From positions 1-8,314 of the forward strand of contig DMQR01000149.1 in the NCBI GenBank assembly GCA_003455605.1: 8,314 nt of DNA, given 5' to 3'. Under the pieces are notes generated by a model, which was given only the letters and a program-made list of their open reading frames with translations, was not told the DNA's origin and did no database searches. Of the stretch, positions 1 through 8,200 are shown piece after piece (position 1 is the first letter of the stretch; every line of letters begins with the position of its first letter). Made by a program: the position numbers and the translations under genes. The DNA comes from Cryomorphaceae bacterium (GTDB lineage Bacteria; Bacteroidota; Bacteroidia; Flavobacteriales; Schleiferiaceae).

Positions 1-942
1 GGTCAATTCACTAGCAGAAATGGCACTAGAAACACTGTCTAAGAAAGCCTTAGCTTCCTGTAAATCGTCTTGGCTCAACTTAGGCTTAATCAGAATATGA
101 CGGAGGTCCAATTCCTCTCCGCGCTTCTCCAATAATTGGACAATATGGTACCCAAATTTTGTTTTGAACGGATCGCTAATTTCACCTTTGCGAAGATTAA
201 AGGATATCGCTTCGAATTCCTTCACGAACACACCACGTTGAATGCCCTTGTACTCCCCTCCTTTTTTATTCGAGCCAGGATCCTCACTGTATAGAATAGC
301 CATAGAGGAGAAGCTCGTTCCGTTTTCAATACGCTCCTTGAGGCTTGCTAATTTGTCGATAACCTCTTGTTCTGCTTCCTTCGAAACTTCAGGATATTTA
401 ACAATTTGGCTGATTTCCACCTCTGCATTAATTAAGGGAACACTATCTGCTGGCAAGCCCTCATAAAAAGAACGCACCTCCGAAGGCGTGACTTCTATCC
501 CCTCAATAACAGTCATTTGCATGCGCTGCGCAACCAATTGGTCGTGTATTAATTCACGCATTTCTTCCTTGATTTCAACCACAGACTTCTCATAGAACTC
601 CTCTAGCTTCTGTTGGTCGCCCATCTGCATGATCAATTGTTGAATACGGCGGTCCATATTCGCTTCAACTTCGTCCTCACCTACTGTTACGGAATCAATT
701 TCCGCATGGTGGATCAATAACTTCTGAAATAGCAACTCTTCAAAAACCTCACAATATGATACAGCCTTGCCAAAATTCTGGCGATTGAAGACATCATACT
801 GTTCTTCAATTTCACTTTGAAGAATGATATCACCACCAACTATGGCAGCCACACCATCCACTGTTTTCGGCTGAGCATGCGCGAAAATGGGAATTCCTAG
901 GTATAGACTAGTAAATAATAAGTGTGCCTTCTTCAATTGCAT
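1..942 (-). CDS. surA: SurA-type periplasmic chaperone / peptidyl-prolyl isomerase (3' part beyond the window)
   Basis: The frame is open from an ATG at 942 to the left edge, giving 314 residues without a stop; the C-terminus is missing. Residues 1-23 form a type I signal peptide (KK at 4-5, hydrophobic core, AHA before Q24), which supports this start, although it lies 35 nt inside the end of the preceding gene. Residues 28-41 read VDGVAAIVGGDIIL, the hallmark opening of the SurA N-terminal chaperone domain, and a long helical region follows. A first parvulin domain spans about 175-270, from VEISQIV to FGYHIVQLLEK (H266). A second begins at about 280 with LRHILIKP (H282) and is cut by the edge. 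SurA proteins escort unfolded outer-membrane proteins across the periplasm and isomerise prolyl bonds. The first parvulin lacks the usual first-strand histidine (Q179 region), as if it were mainly structural; the second has it. It is the last visible gene of the guaB operon. The family is secure, but one-to-one orthology with proteobacterial SurA is inference. Confidence 0.9.
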   Translation of the reverse strand, partial: MQLKKAHLLFTSLYLGIPIFAHAQPKTVDGVAAIVGGDIILQSEIEEQYDVFNRQNFGKAVSYCEVFEELLFQKLLIHHAEIDSVTVGEDEVEANMDRRIQQLIMQMGDQQKLEEFYEKSVVEIKEEMRELIHDQLVAQRMQMTVIEGIEVTPSEVRSFYEGLPADSVPLINAEVEISQIVKYPEVSKEAEQEVIDKLASLKERIENGTSFSSMAILYSEDPGSNKKGGEYKGIQRGVFVKEFEAISFNLRKGEISDPFKTKFGYHIVQLLEKRGEELDLRHILIKPKLSQDDLQEAKAFLDSVSSAISASELT

Positions 943-1747
943 CTTCAATGATATTTTCTTCTACACGCTCGATTAGTTTTAATCGACGTTTGTTTAACAA
1001 CACCTTACGAACTCGCTCATCTACATATTCCAGCGGGCTGTAACTATCCTCTAATCGGACATCTTTGACCTCTACAAAATACGTAAGAACAGTGTCTTCA
1101 CAGGTAAATTTTTTAGTCCTATCAAAGTAGATATAAGGATTACTCACATCGATCGGAATCTCTGCAATAAAATCATCCATAGGAACCCAGATTGAGTCCT
1201 TATAGTTACTTTGTTTCGTGGCGAATACCTCGGCCCAGTCAAGGAACTTTTCCTGCTGACTTGTCGATGTAAACCAACGCTTCGCTTCACTCATTTTTTG
1301 GGCCCCAACAGGCGCGGCAATGTATTTCGCCTGTACTATGCGCTCCTTTAGTTCAAAACTTGATTTATTCGCTTCGTAATACTCCCTTACCTCCTCTTCG
1401 ACAATGGTCGTATCGAGGTTTTGATTGATGTAACGATCAATGTAAGCATGCTTCAATAAATCATTTCGATATTGCTCAACCAAATCCTCAAAGTCCTGCA
1501 ATTCCTCACGTAAATTAAACTCCGCAGCCTGCACTAAAAGTACATTCTTCGCCCAGGTTGTAATAATCAAATCAACATACCCTGCACTATCAGCAGCCTC
1601 CATAGATCCAGATGAAGGCAAGCGATCTTGAATGTCCTCGAAATATAGTTTTTCAGAGCCCAATTGTGCCAACAGCACTGGCTCCTCTATTCTTGGAGCA
1701 CAAGATACAGCTAGGGCATAGATTCCTATGTATATGAGACTACGCAC
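908..1747 (-). CDS. SurA-like lipoprotein with a degenerate parvulin domain
   Basis: This 279-residue protein starts at GTG (1747-1745), whose G is the last base of the upstream gene's TAG, so translation is probably coupled. The start is favoured because it supplies a lipoprotein signal: R2, hydrophobic residues 4-14, then AVSC with the lipidated cysteine at 16. The next in-frame Met (49) would remove it. EE at 21-22 close behind the cysteine would fit the acidic surface-export signals known in Bacteroidota lipoproteins, but this is only suggestive. Residues 26-130 are helical and laid out like a SurA N-terminal domain. About 134-232 resembles a parvulin fold in outline: VQAKYIAAP stands where active parvulins have xRHIL, and YFVEVKDVR where they have GYHIIKL, so both conserved histidines are absent. 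A charged C-terminal helix follows (239-272). It is probably a non-catalytic, membrane-anchored partner of the two neighbouring isomerases. The gene is clearly real; membership of the SurA/PpiC superfamily is inferred from layout and context. Confidence 0.85.
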   Translation of the reverse strand: MRSLIYIGIYALAVSCAPRIEEPVLLAQLGSEKLYFEDIQDRLPSSGSMEAADSAGYVDLIITTWAKNVLLVQAAEFNLREELQDFEDLVEQYRNDLLKHAYIDRYINQNLDTTIVEEEVREYYEANKSSFELKERIVQAKYIAAPVGAQKMSEAKRWFTSTSQQEKFLDWAEVFATKQSNYKDSIWVPMDDFIAEIPIDVSNPYIYFDRTKKFTCEDTVLTYFVEVKDVRLEDSYSPLEYVDERVRKVLLNKRRLKLIERVEENIIEDAIEEGTLIIY

Positions 1748-3702
1748 TATTCCAAGTCTTCAAAAACCTGAGCTTTTACCTCTTCGTTAACACGTACATC
1801 AAACTTCTTGCGAAGTGAGGCTACCCAAATTTTTTCCAACTGGTCTTGGTAACTCGCAATGACAAGTCCTTTAATCTCATTCAATGCTTTAGGAGCAGAA
1901 GGGTGACTGATTTCAACTAGTAAAACAACATAGCCGCCCGTACTGAGTTCTTTTGGACCATATACTCCTTTATCCATACTCCAAATTTCTTGAAATACTG
2001 ACTCGTCTTTCTGTTGTGCTATGCCTGATGCGTAGGCAATGCTCAGAGCTTCTTGGCTTTCAAGCAACTCATCTACCTTATCACGACGATGATTAGATAA
2101 CCATTTAGCAATGCGCCTCGCATCTTTAGCTTCCTTACAAACCCAGTAATTATAAGTAATACGGTCGTCCCAACGGTAGTTTTCCTTAATGCGCTCATAC
2201 TCCAGAGCAATACCGGTGCTATCCTTAGCAGCCTTATCCCAAACTTCTTCTTGGGTCAAATCAAAGAGCAAGATGCCTTCGCGGTATTCTCGGACTAAAT
2301 TTCTGAAATCCGCATACTTCGATTCTAACTGGCTGTCTTCGTAAGCCATAACCTTATCGTTGCACAAAGTGTTGAATTGCAAGCGAAGAAATTCCTCGCC
2401 CTTACCACCAACCTCGACTTGTTGATTTTGTGCCCAGAAAGAAAGCACATCAGATACCGTTACTTTTTGATCGGCAAAGGCTGCCACTGTTCGGTTCTTG
2501 TATCTCTCAGGAATGTACCAAGTCTGATTTTCGAAGGCTTTGATATTCACAAGTCTGAGGGCATAAGCGTAGCCATTTTCATCAATTTTGAAATTGTAAT
2601 CTTGCTTGAGTTGCTTAACAAACCGCTTAGCGCCAATGGCATTTCTACTGTCTCTTTTCACTTTCTTACGCAATTCCTTCGCCATTGAATCAAAGGATCC
2701 AATAGGTTTCTTCTCGATTAATTGTATCACATGCCATCCAATGGAAGTTTGGATAGGAGCTGAATAATCTCCGGGGCTTTGGAGTGCGAACGCTGCCTCT
2801 TCAAAAGTTGGCATCATTTTATTAATGCCGAACTCTGGCAACTCACCCATCTTATCCTTCGTACGACGGTCTTCGCTGTACTCCAATAAATCCATAAAAG
2901 ACTCTCCATTCTGTAGGCGGGTATAAATTTCTTGAGCACTGCGTTCAGCACGCTGTACTTGAGAAGATTCCGCGCCATTATTTGCCGCAAAGAAAATATG
3001 ACGAACACGCACTGTCCCACTCGCTGGACGACGGTCGGTAGTCTTTATCAAGTGATAACCGTATTGTGTACGAACCGGCATACTGATTTCTCCTTGCTTT
3101 ATATCGTAAGAAGCTGATTCAAAGGGATATACCATACTGAACGCTGTAAAGAACCCAAGGTCTCCACCCTGCTTGGCGCTCCAGGTATCAGCACTTTGCG
3201 TACGGGCTGCATTTTCGAAGGTCAACTTGCCTTTCAAGATGGTCGCGCGTAAATCCATAAGCTGATTGTACACCTTCAGGGTATCCGCTGGCAAGGCACC
3301 ACCGTCCAAGGCAATCATGATATGAGAGGCACGAACTTCTTCTTGCATTCGCTCGAAGGCCTCATTCAATAGCTCTTGCTCTGCACCTTGATCACTTAAA
3401 TATGGTTTGGCTAATTGTGCTCTGTATCCTCCAAATTCACTCAAAAATTGAGACGAAGTATCGCGGTGTTGAAAATAGGCTTCAGCAATTTTCAATTTAA
3501 ATGTGATGTACAGGTCCAAGTATTCCTCCGGAGTTTTAGGATCGATTGCCTCTCCTACGCCCTTGTTCTTTTCATATACAGCAGTGAACTCACCGGCCGT
3601 AACGATGACATCACCCACTTGAAATAAAACGGAATTCTCTTGTGCATTTACTTCTAACCCCATTGCCAATAGAGCAAGGAGTACTAATCTAATTTTCTTC
3701 AT
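1747..3702 (-). CDS. Periplasmic tandem-parvulin peptidyl-prolyl cis-trans isomerase
   Basis: This 651-residue secreted protein starts at an ATG directly after the guaB stop (TAA|ATG, no gap) and ends in TAG, sharing one base with the next GTG. Residues 1-20 are a signal peptide (KKIR, hydrophobic core, VNA before Q21). Residues 23-120 form a SurA-like N-terminal region. A first parvulin domain runs about 122-224, from VRASHIMI (H127) through the QGGDLGFF loop (178-185) to YGYHLIK (H217). A second runs about 231-331, from VRVRHIFF (H235) to IGWHVIQLIEK (H324). Both keep the conserved parvulin histidines and are probably active. The C-terminal half contains REYREGILLFDLTQEEVWDK (471-490), typical of Bacteroidota members of this family. 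A third parvulin-like stretch at about 515-598 lacks the histidines, and a SurA-like C-terminal helix and strand cover 606-637. The likely role is folding of envelope and outer-membrane proteins. At roughly 1.5 times the length of E. coli SurA it is a distinct paralogue, so I give no symbol. Confidence 0.93.
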   Translation of the reverse strand: MKKIRLVLLALLAMGLEVNAQENSVLFQVGDVIVTAGEFTAVYEKNKGVGEAIDPKTPEEYLDLYITFKLKIAEAYFQHRDTSSQFLSEFGGYRAQLAKPYLSDQGAEQELLNEAFERMQEEVRASHIMIALDGGALPADTLKVYNQLMDLRATILKGKLTFENAARTQSADTWSAKQGGDLGFFTAFSMVYPFESASYDIKQGEISMPVRTQYGYHLIKTTDRRPASGTVRVRHIFFAANNGAESSQVQRAERSAQEIYTRLQNGESFMDLLEYSEDRRTKDKMGELPEFGINKMMPTFEEAAFALQSPGDYSAPIQTSIGWHVIQLIEKKPIGSFDSMAKELRKKVKRDSRNAIGAKRFVKQLKQDYNFKIDENGYAYALRLVNIKAFENQTWYIPERYKNRTVAAFADQKVTVSDVLSFWAQNQQVEVGGKGEEFLRLQFNTLCNDKVMAYEDSQLESKYADFRNLVREYREGILLFDLTQEEVWDKAAKDSTGIALEYERIKENYRWDDRITYNYWVCKEAKDARRIAKWLSNHRRDKVDELLESQEALSIAYASGIAQQKDESVFQEIWSMDKGVYGPKELSTGGYVVLLVEISHPSAPKALNEIKGLVIASYQDQLEKIWVASLRKKFDVRVNEEVKAQVFEDLE

Positions 3703-5172
3703 TTATCTGCTGTAATTAGGTGCTTCTCTAGTAATACTAACGTTGTGCGGATGGCTTTCCTGCATACCCGCAGAAGTAATCTGTACAAACCGTGCAGTTT
3801 CCTTAAGTATAGGAATGTTTTTAGAGCCACAATAGCCCATTCCTGCACGCAATCCACCAATGAATTGGTAGATTACCTCTCCTACTTCGCCTTTATAAGG
3901 TACACGACCAACAATACCTTCAGGAACAAGCTTTTTCATATCGTCTTCAACATCTTGGAAATAGCGGTCTTTCGAACCATCGGACATGGCCTCAACAGAA
4001 CCCATACCTCTATATGTTTTATACTTTCTGCCTTCGTAGATCACCGTTTCTCCTGGACTTTCCTTTGTTCCTGCAAACATAGAACCCAGCATCACAGAAT
4101 CTGCGCCGGCAGCAATGGCCTTAACAATATCACCGGTGAAACGAATCCCACCATCTGCAATTACGGGGATTCTGTTATCAATAGCCTTAGCCACTTCCAT
4201 TACCGCACTTAATTGAGGATACCCTACACCTGCAACAATACGCGTGGTACAAATAGATCCTGGACCAATACCTACTTTAACGGCATCGGCACCCGCCTCC
4301 ATCAAATATAAGGCTGCCTCAGCCGTAGCAATATTACCAACGACTACATCCAAATTAGGGAATTTAGATTTCACACTTTGCAAAGCGTTGACAACGCCCT
4401 TGGTATGTCCATGAGCAGTATCGATAATCACCGCATCTACACTACTCTCGTTCAAAGCGCTTACTCGTTCTACAACATCATGTGTTACGCCTACGGCAGC
4501 AGCAACGCGTAAACGACCATATTTGTCTTTATTCGCATTTGGCTTGATCTTAATCTTGGTTATATCTCTGTAGGTAATCAACCCCACAAGTTTGTTGTTG
4601 GCGTCTACCACTGGTAATTTTTCGATTTTGTATTCCTGAAGAATAGCTTCGGCCTCCTCCATTGTGCCGTTAGGCTCTGTAGTAACCAAGTTTTCCTTCG
4701 TCATAACCTCATCAATGAGACGATCGTTATTCTTCTCAAAGCGCAAATCACGATTGGTAATAATACCAATGAGCTCTTTATCTTCATTAACCACGGGAAT
4801 CCCTCCAATTCTGAACTCTGCCATCATCGCCTTAGCATCGCGAACGGTTGCATCTTTACTTAATGTCACAGGATCTAAGATCATTCCACTTTCAGCACGC
4901 TTAACTTTACGAACCTCCATGGCTTGTTGCTCAATGCTCATGTTTTTATGGATTACCCCAATACCACCTTCTTGAGCTATAGCAATGGCCATGGCGCTCT
5001 CTGTTACCGTATCCATCGCAGCAGAAACAATAGGCGCCTTCATTCCAATATTTTGGCTGAAATTCGAGGAGAGGTCCACATCACGCGGCAGGACGTCAGA
5101 ATAGTTCGGTACGAGCAAGACATCGTCGTACGTCAATCCTAAATTGAGAACTTTATCGTTATTATGTGACAT
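3703..5172 (-). CDS. guaB: Inosine-5'-monophosphate dehydrogenase
   Basis: GuaB oxidises IMP to XMP with NAD+, the rate-limiting step from IMP towards GMP, in the cytoplasm. From the ATG at 5172 the protein is 489 residues, the normal bacterial length. It opens with [20 protein letters not shown]. Two CBS domains are inserted in the TIM barrel, at about 97-145 (ending [10 protein letters not shown]) and 157-204 (ending GLITYRDI); in this family they bind regulatory nucleotides. Catalytic and binding motifs are intact: DTAHGH (251-256), the potassium loop GIGPGSICT with catalytic Cys308, ADGGIR (339-344), YRGMGS (387-392), and the active-site flap [11 protein letters not shown] (418-428). The C-terminus [17 protein letters not shown] is family-typical. 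The frame extends upstream to a TTG at 5199, but that codon lies inside the predicted -7 promoter element and would add nine non-conserved residues, so ATG 5172 is preferred. It is the first gene of the operon, and its stop abuts the start of the tandem-parvulin gene. Confidence 0.98.
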   Translation of the reverse strand: MSHNNDKVLNLGLTYDDVLLVPNYSDVLPRDVDLSSNFSQNIGMKAPIVSAAMDTVTESAMAIAIAQEGGIGVIHKNMSIEQQAMEVRKVKRAESGMILDPVTLSKDATVRDAKAMMAEFRIGGIPVVNEDKELIGIITNRDLRFEKNNDRLIDEVMTKENLVTTEPNGTMEEAEAILQEYKIEKLPVVDANNKLVGLITYRDITKIKIKPNANKDKYGRLRVAAAVGVTHDVVERVSALNESSVDAVIIDTAHGHTKGVVNALQSVKSKFPNLDVVVGNIATAEAALYLMEAGADAVKVGIGPGSICTTRIVAGVGYPQLSAVMEVAKAIDNRIPVIADGGIRFTGDIVKAIAAGADSVMLGSMFAGTKESPGETVIYEGRKYKTYRGMGSVEAMSDGSKDRYFQDVEDDMKKLVPEGIVGRVPYKGEVGEVIYQFIGGLRAGMGYCGSKNIPILKETARFVQITSAGMQESHPHNVSITREAPNYSR

Positions 5173-5196
5173 TGCAATTCCGATTTGAATTGCGCT

Positions 5197-5204
5197 CAAA
5201 GGTA
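5197..5204 (-). promoter_or_regulatory. Predicted Bacteroidota -7 promoter element for the guaB operon
   Basis: The minus strand reads TACCTTTG, an exact match to the Bacteroidota sigma-A -7 consensus TAnnTTTG. Its end is 24 nt before the guaB ATG, so transcription would start at roughly 5190 with a leader of under 20 nt. At the expected -33 distance (about 5224-5226) the strand reads GTT/TTT instead of TTG, so that half is weak, and it lies in the T-tract of the preceding terminator. The position, just after a terminator and before a long co-directional gene cluster, supports it. It rests on pattern matching only. Confidence 0.6.
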
Positions 5205-5220
5205 CACAATTAATCTGAAA

Positions 5221-5247
5221 GAAAACGGGCGGCCGCTGGCCGCCCGT
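5221..5247 (-). terminator. Intrinsic terminator of the surface-protein gene
   Basis: Positions 5225-5234 and 5238-5247 form a perfect 10-bp inverted repeat (ACGGGCGGCC / GGCCGCCCGT) around a 3-nt loop. On the minus strand the stem is followed by TTTTCTTTC, partly drawn from the last stem base and running to about 5217. It begins 22 nt after the stop of the surface-protein gene. On the plus strand the stem is followed by AAGGTTG without a T-tract, so it acts in one direction. It separates that gene's transcript from the guaB operon. Confidence 0.88.
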
Positions 5248-5269
5248 AAGGTTGAAATTCTTATAACAA

Positions 5270-8200
5270 TTAGTTCAATAAAGTAAAGTTTCCGCGCTCC
5301 TCAATGGGCACATCTTCTAAACTTCTATACCTAATATAATAGGTATATACCCCAATCTTGGCTTCTTTGCCTCCAATCATACCGTCCCAACCTTCATTGA
5401 GATCATTAGTACGGAATACTTCTTCTCCCCATCTGTTCTGAATAAATAAGGTATAACTATCTGGTCGCGCGAACACACCTTGAGGTTTCCATAAACGGTT
5501 TTTAAATTCATCAGATTTTGGATTAAAGGCACTTGGCACCCATAGACGGGCTTTATGCACAGCACAAGCCACATTAGAACGCGCATTAAATTTCATGCCG
5601 AATTCATCGCGCCAGGGAATGATACCATCTTTGGCAATGGCCTTCACATAGTAGCAGAATTTACCCTTACTATTTGAATAAGGCTTAATATCATCTAAGA
5701 ACGCAGTGTCTGATGTACTTCCTGCCAGCGTATATGATCCACCTCCATTAATTGACCGGTAAATTTCATACTTTTCAACACCTCCGTCGAAGTCACGATA
5801 CTTCGTCCACATCAATTGGTTTGTTAAGTTACCAATAGCTTCTACGCTCAATAAAATATTTGTACCCAGGTTTGAAATGGTATCCATCGCACCACAAGAA
5901 TCGCGTGAAGCCACTCTGTAGTAGTAACTACGGCTGGTTGGATCACCTGTAAAGTCTATGAATTTTACTTCCCATGGACCCAATGCTGGTTTAACAACAG
6001 TTCCGATGGTCATATATGGACCTATCTCATCATCAGCACGTTGGATGTTGAAATCAATTACATCGGCACCTGGATCGATATAAGCATATAAATCAACTCC
6101 ATTCTGAGAGTTGACAGAAGCTCTACCTAAGTACAATACCTTAGACTTCTGAACCACAGCAGAGCTGTTACACACCCTGTTAGAAGTGGAACTGATAGTA
6201 CCAGTGGTATCTACCGCGCGAACATAGTAGCAATAAGAATACCCATTGATGATTCCGTAATGGTTAAATGTAGTATCGAGATTGCCACCTTTCAACAGTA
6301 CTCCAGTAAGTGTCCCACCAAGTGGATCTGTAATATCTGCATACAAGTTGTAGGCAGCTGGTTGTGTCTGGGTCCACCCTTTGTAAGTATTCCATCGAAT
6401 ACGAGCATAACCATCACATGGATCTACCCCTAGGTTGAGGAAGATAGTACTTGAAGGAGTGGTATTCCCTACTGAACTTTGATTACCACAACTATCCACC
6501 GCAGTGATGAGATATGTTTCACTCTCGTTCTCAGCATTTGATAATGCATATACCCATGGCATAGATGTTGCGTAGTTCGTCGCTAAAATAGAATCAATAG
6601 GTTGGAAGAAGCCACCATTGTCTTTTCTGTAAATGCGGTAGTAAACTACGTCACTATCCGATGATGCTTGCCAAGATAAAGCAGCTAAATTTCCACTGGC
6701 TACAGTAACACTGTCAAACACCACCGGAGCTGGCGGTGTCTTATCAGAGAAAAAACCACTGTCCGTCGTGCTCTCACAAGTGGTATTATAACGAACTTGA
6801 TAGTTCAACCACTCCCCACAGAATGCCACTGAGTCAGTGTAGGTAAAGTCGTCCGTTGAACCTATTTGTACCCAATCACCCGAATTAATCGGGGCTTCTA
6901 CCCAAACATCATAGACGGTATTGGTATCGCCACGTAGCCAACTATTCCAATTGAGGACAGCTACAGAGGAGTTTGGCGGAGGAGGGAATGCTTGTAGGTT
7001 AACGCGAATGTTTTGAAGCGTATCTGTCGGCTCTGAAAGTAATCCACAACCACCAGCTACTTGGATTGTATATCCGTTTACAGCATTTGGATCAGCACCA
7101 GCATCTGTATATGAAGTTGTTGACCAATCATAAATCGTATCAATAGCTACCTGATTACCCAAGGTATCTATTCTATTGATTAAATAATAATCCCAATTAA
7201 AACCAGTATCAGCACTGGTTGCCCAATCAAAGGTTACTCCAAAATCATCTTGGAAGATACATGCATTACTAATATCTGGACGTCTAGGCATATAGTTCTT
7301 CACCTTCACCACCACCTTTTTGTATGCGAAGCGGTTAATAGGACATTGATTATCCTGCATCCTTAAGTAGAAGGAATATTCTGATTTCAATGCACCACAC
7401 TGGTATTGCTGATAGAACAAGTGGTTACAATCTATATACCAGTTGAACTGAACATTATTAATACCCGGATAGGTAAATACATTACCGGGATTAAGAGAAG
7501 ACAGCGTAGCACAAGGTGGATTAAACAAACAGTTGTTAGGGTTGCTGTAGTTCGAGGCCGAACTCAAGTTACCCCCACTAGCCTTGAATTGAATGTTCTG
7601 AGAGGTACAGTTGGGATTAGGATATGGGTCTGCAGAAGAAATCTTGAACCGTACTGTATCACCAGGATATACTTCGGTGTAATAGTAAATGGTATCTCCT
7701 GCGGTATTAACAACTGGAGTAAGAATTGTAGGGTTCATCAATGACGAATCTATAGTTAATGACATTTCCGGTTCTTGATCCACAAATGCTGACGAACATA
7801 GTCCTGTCGGAGGTGTACATGCCACTGTCACAATAGGAATATCACGATATATTTCTCCAATTAATTGCCCACAACGCCACTCCTCGATTTTAACACAGGT
7901 TGCCCATGATCCTGCAACTGCAGAATTAAAGGTGATTTCTCCTGTTTCATTGTTGATATCAGCACCCGTTGAGCTCCCCGTAGAAGGCATAGGATTGTTG
8001 TATGTGTATCCTGAGGCAAAGTTTACCGAGTTCGAAGCAGGGTTTGATGAGAAAGATGTAGCAGCCCAGGGGTAAGACCAATCGTAATACAAAGAATCCA
8101 AATCTGGATCGTAACCTAGGTTGTTGTACACTACATCAACTCCGGTACATGAAATTACCTGAGGGTCTTCGAGGAAGTTAGGTGAGCTATCAAAGCATGT

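Noticed and set aside
242..466. A 74-residue plus-strand frame near the left edge
   Set aside because: It is antisense to the SurA-type gene, whose domains are clear through this stretch.
2377..2688. Plus-strand open frames of 60-155 residues opposite the isomerase, guaB and surface-protein genes, such as this one and those at 3745-4212 and 7406-7744
   Set aside because: Each lies wholly inside a well-supported minus-strand gene, shows no recognisable family, and has odd composition expected of antisense reading.
5225..5247. The hairpin as a guaB attenuator, riboswitch or mobile-element end
   Set aside because: It lies upstream of the predicted guaB promoter, so it is not in the guaB leader. 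It is followed by a T-tract on the minus strand just after a stop codon, which fits a simple terminator, and no partner repeat was seen elsewhere.
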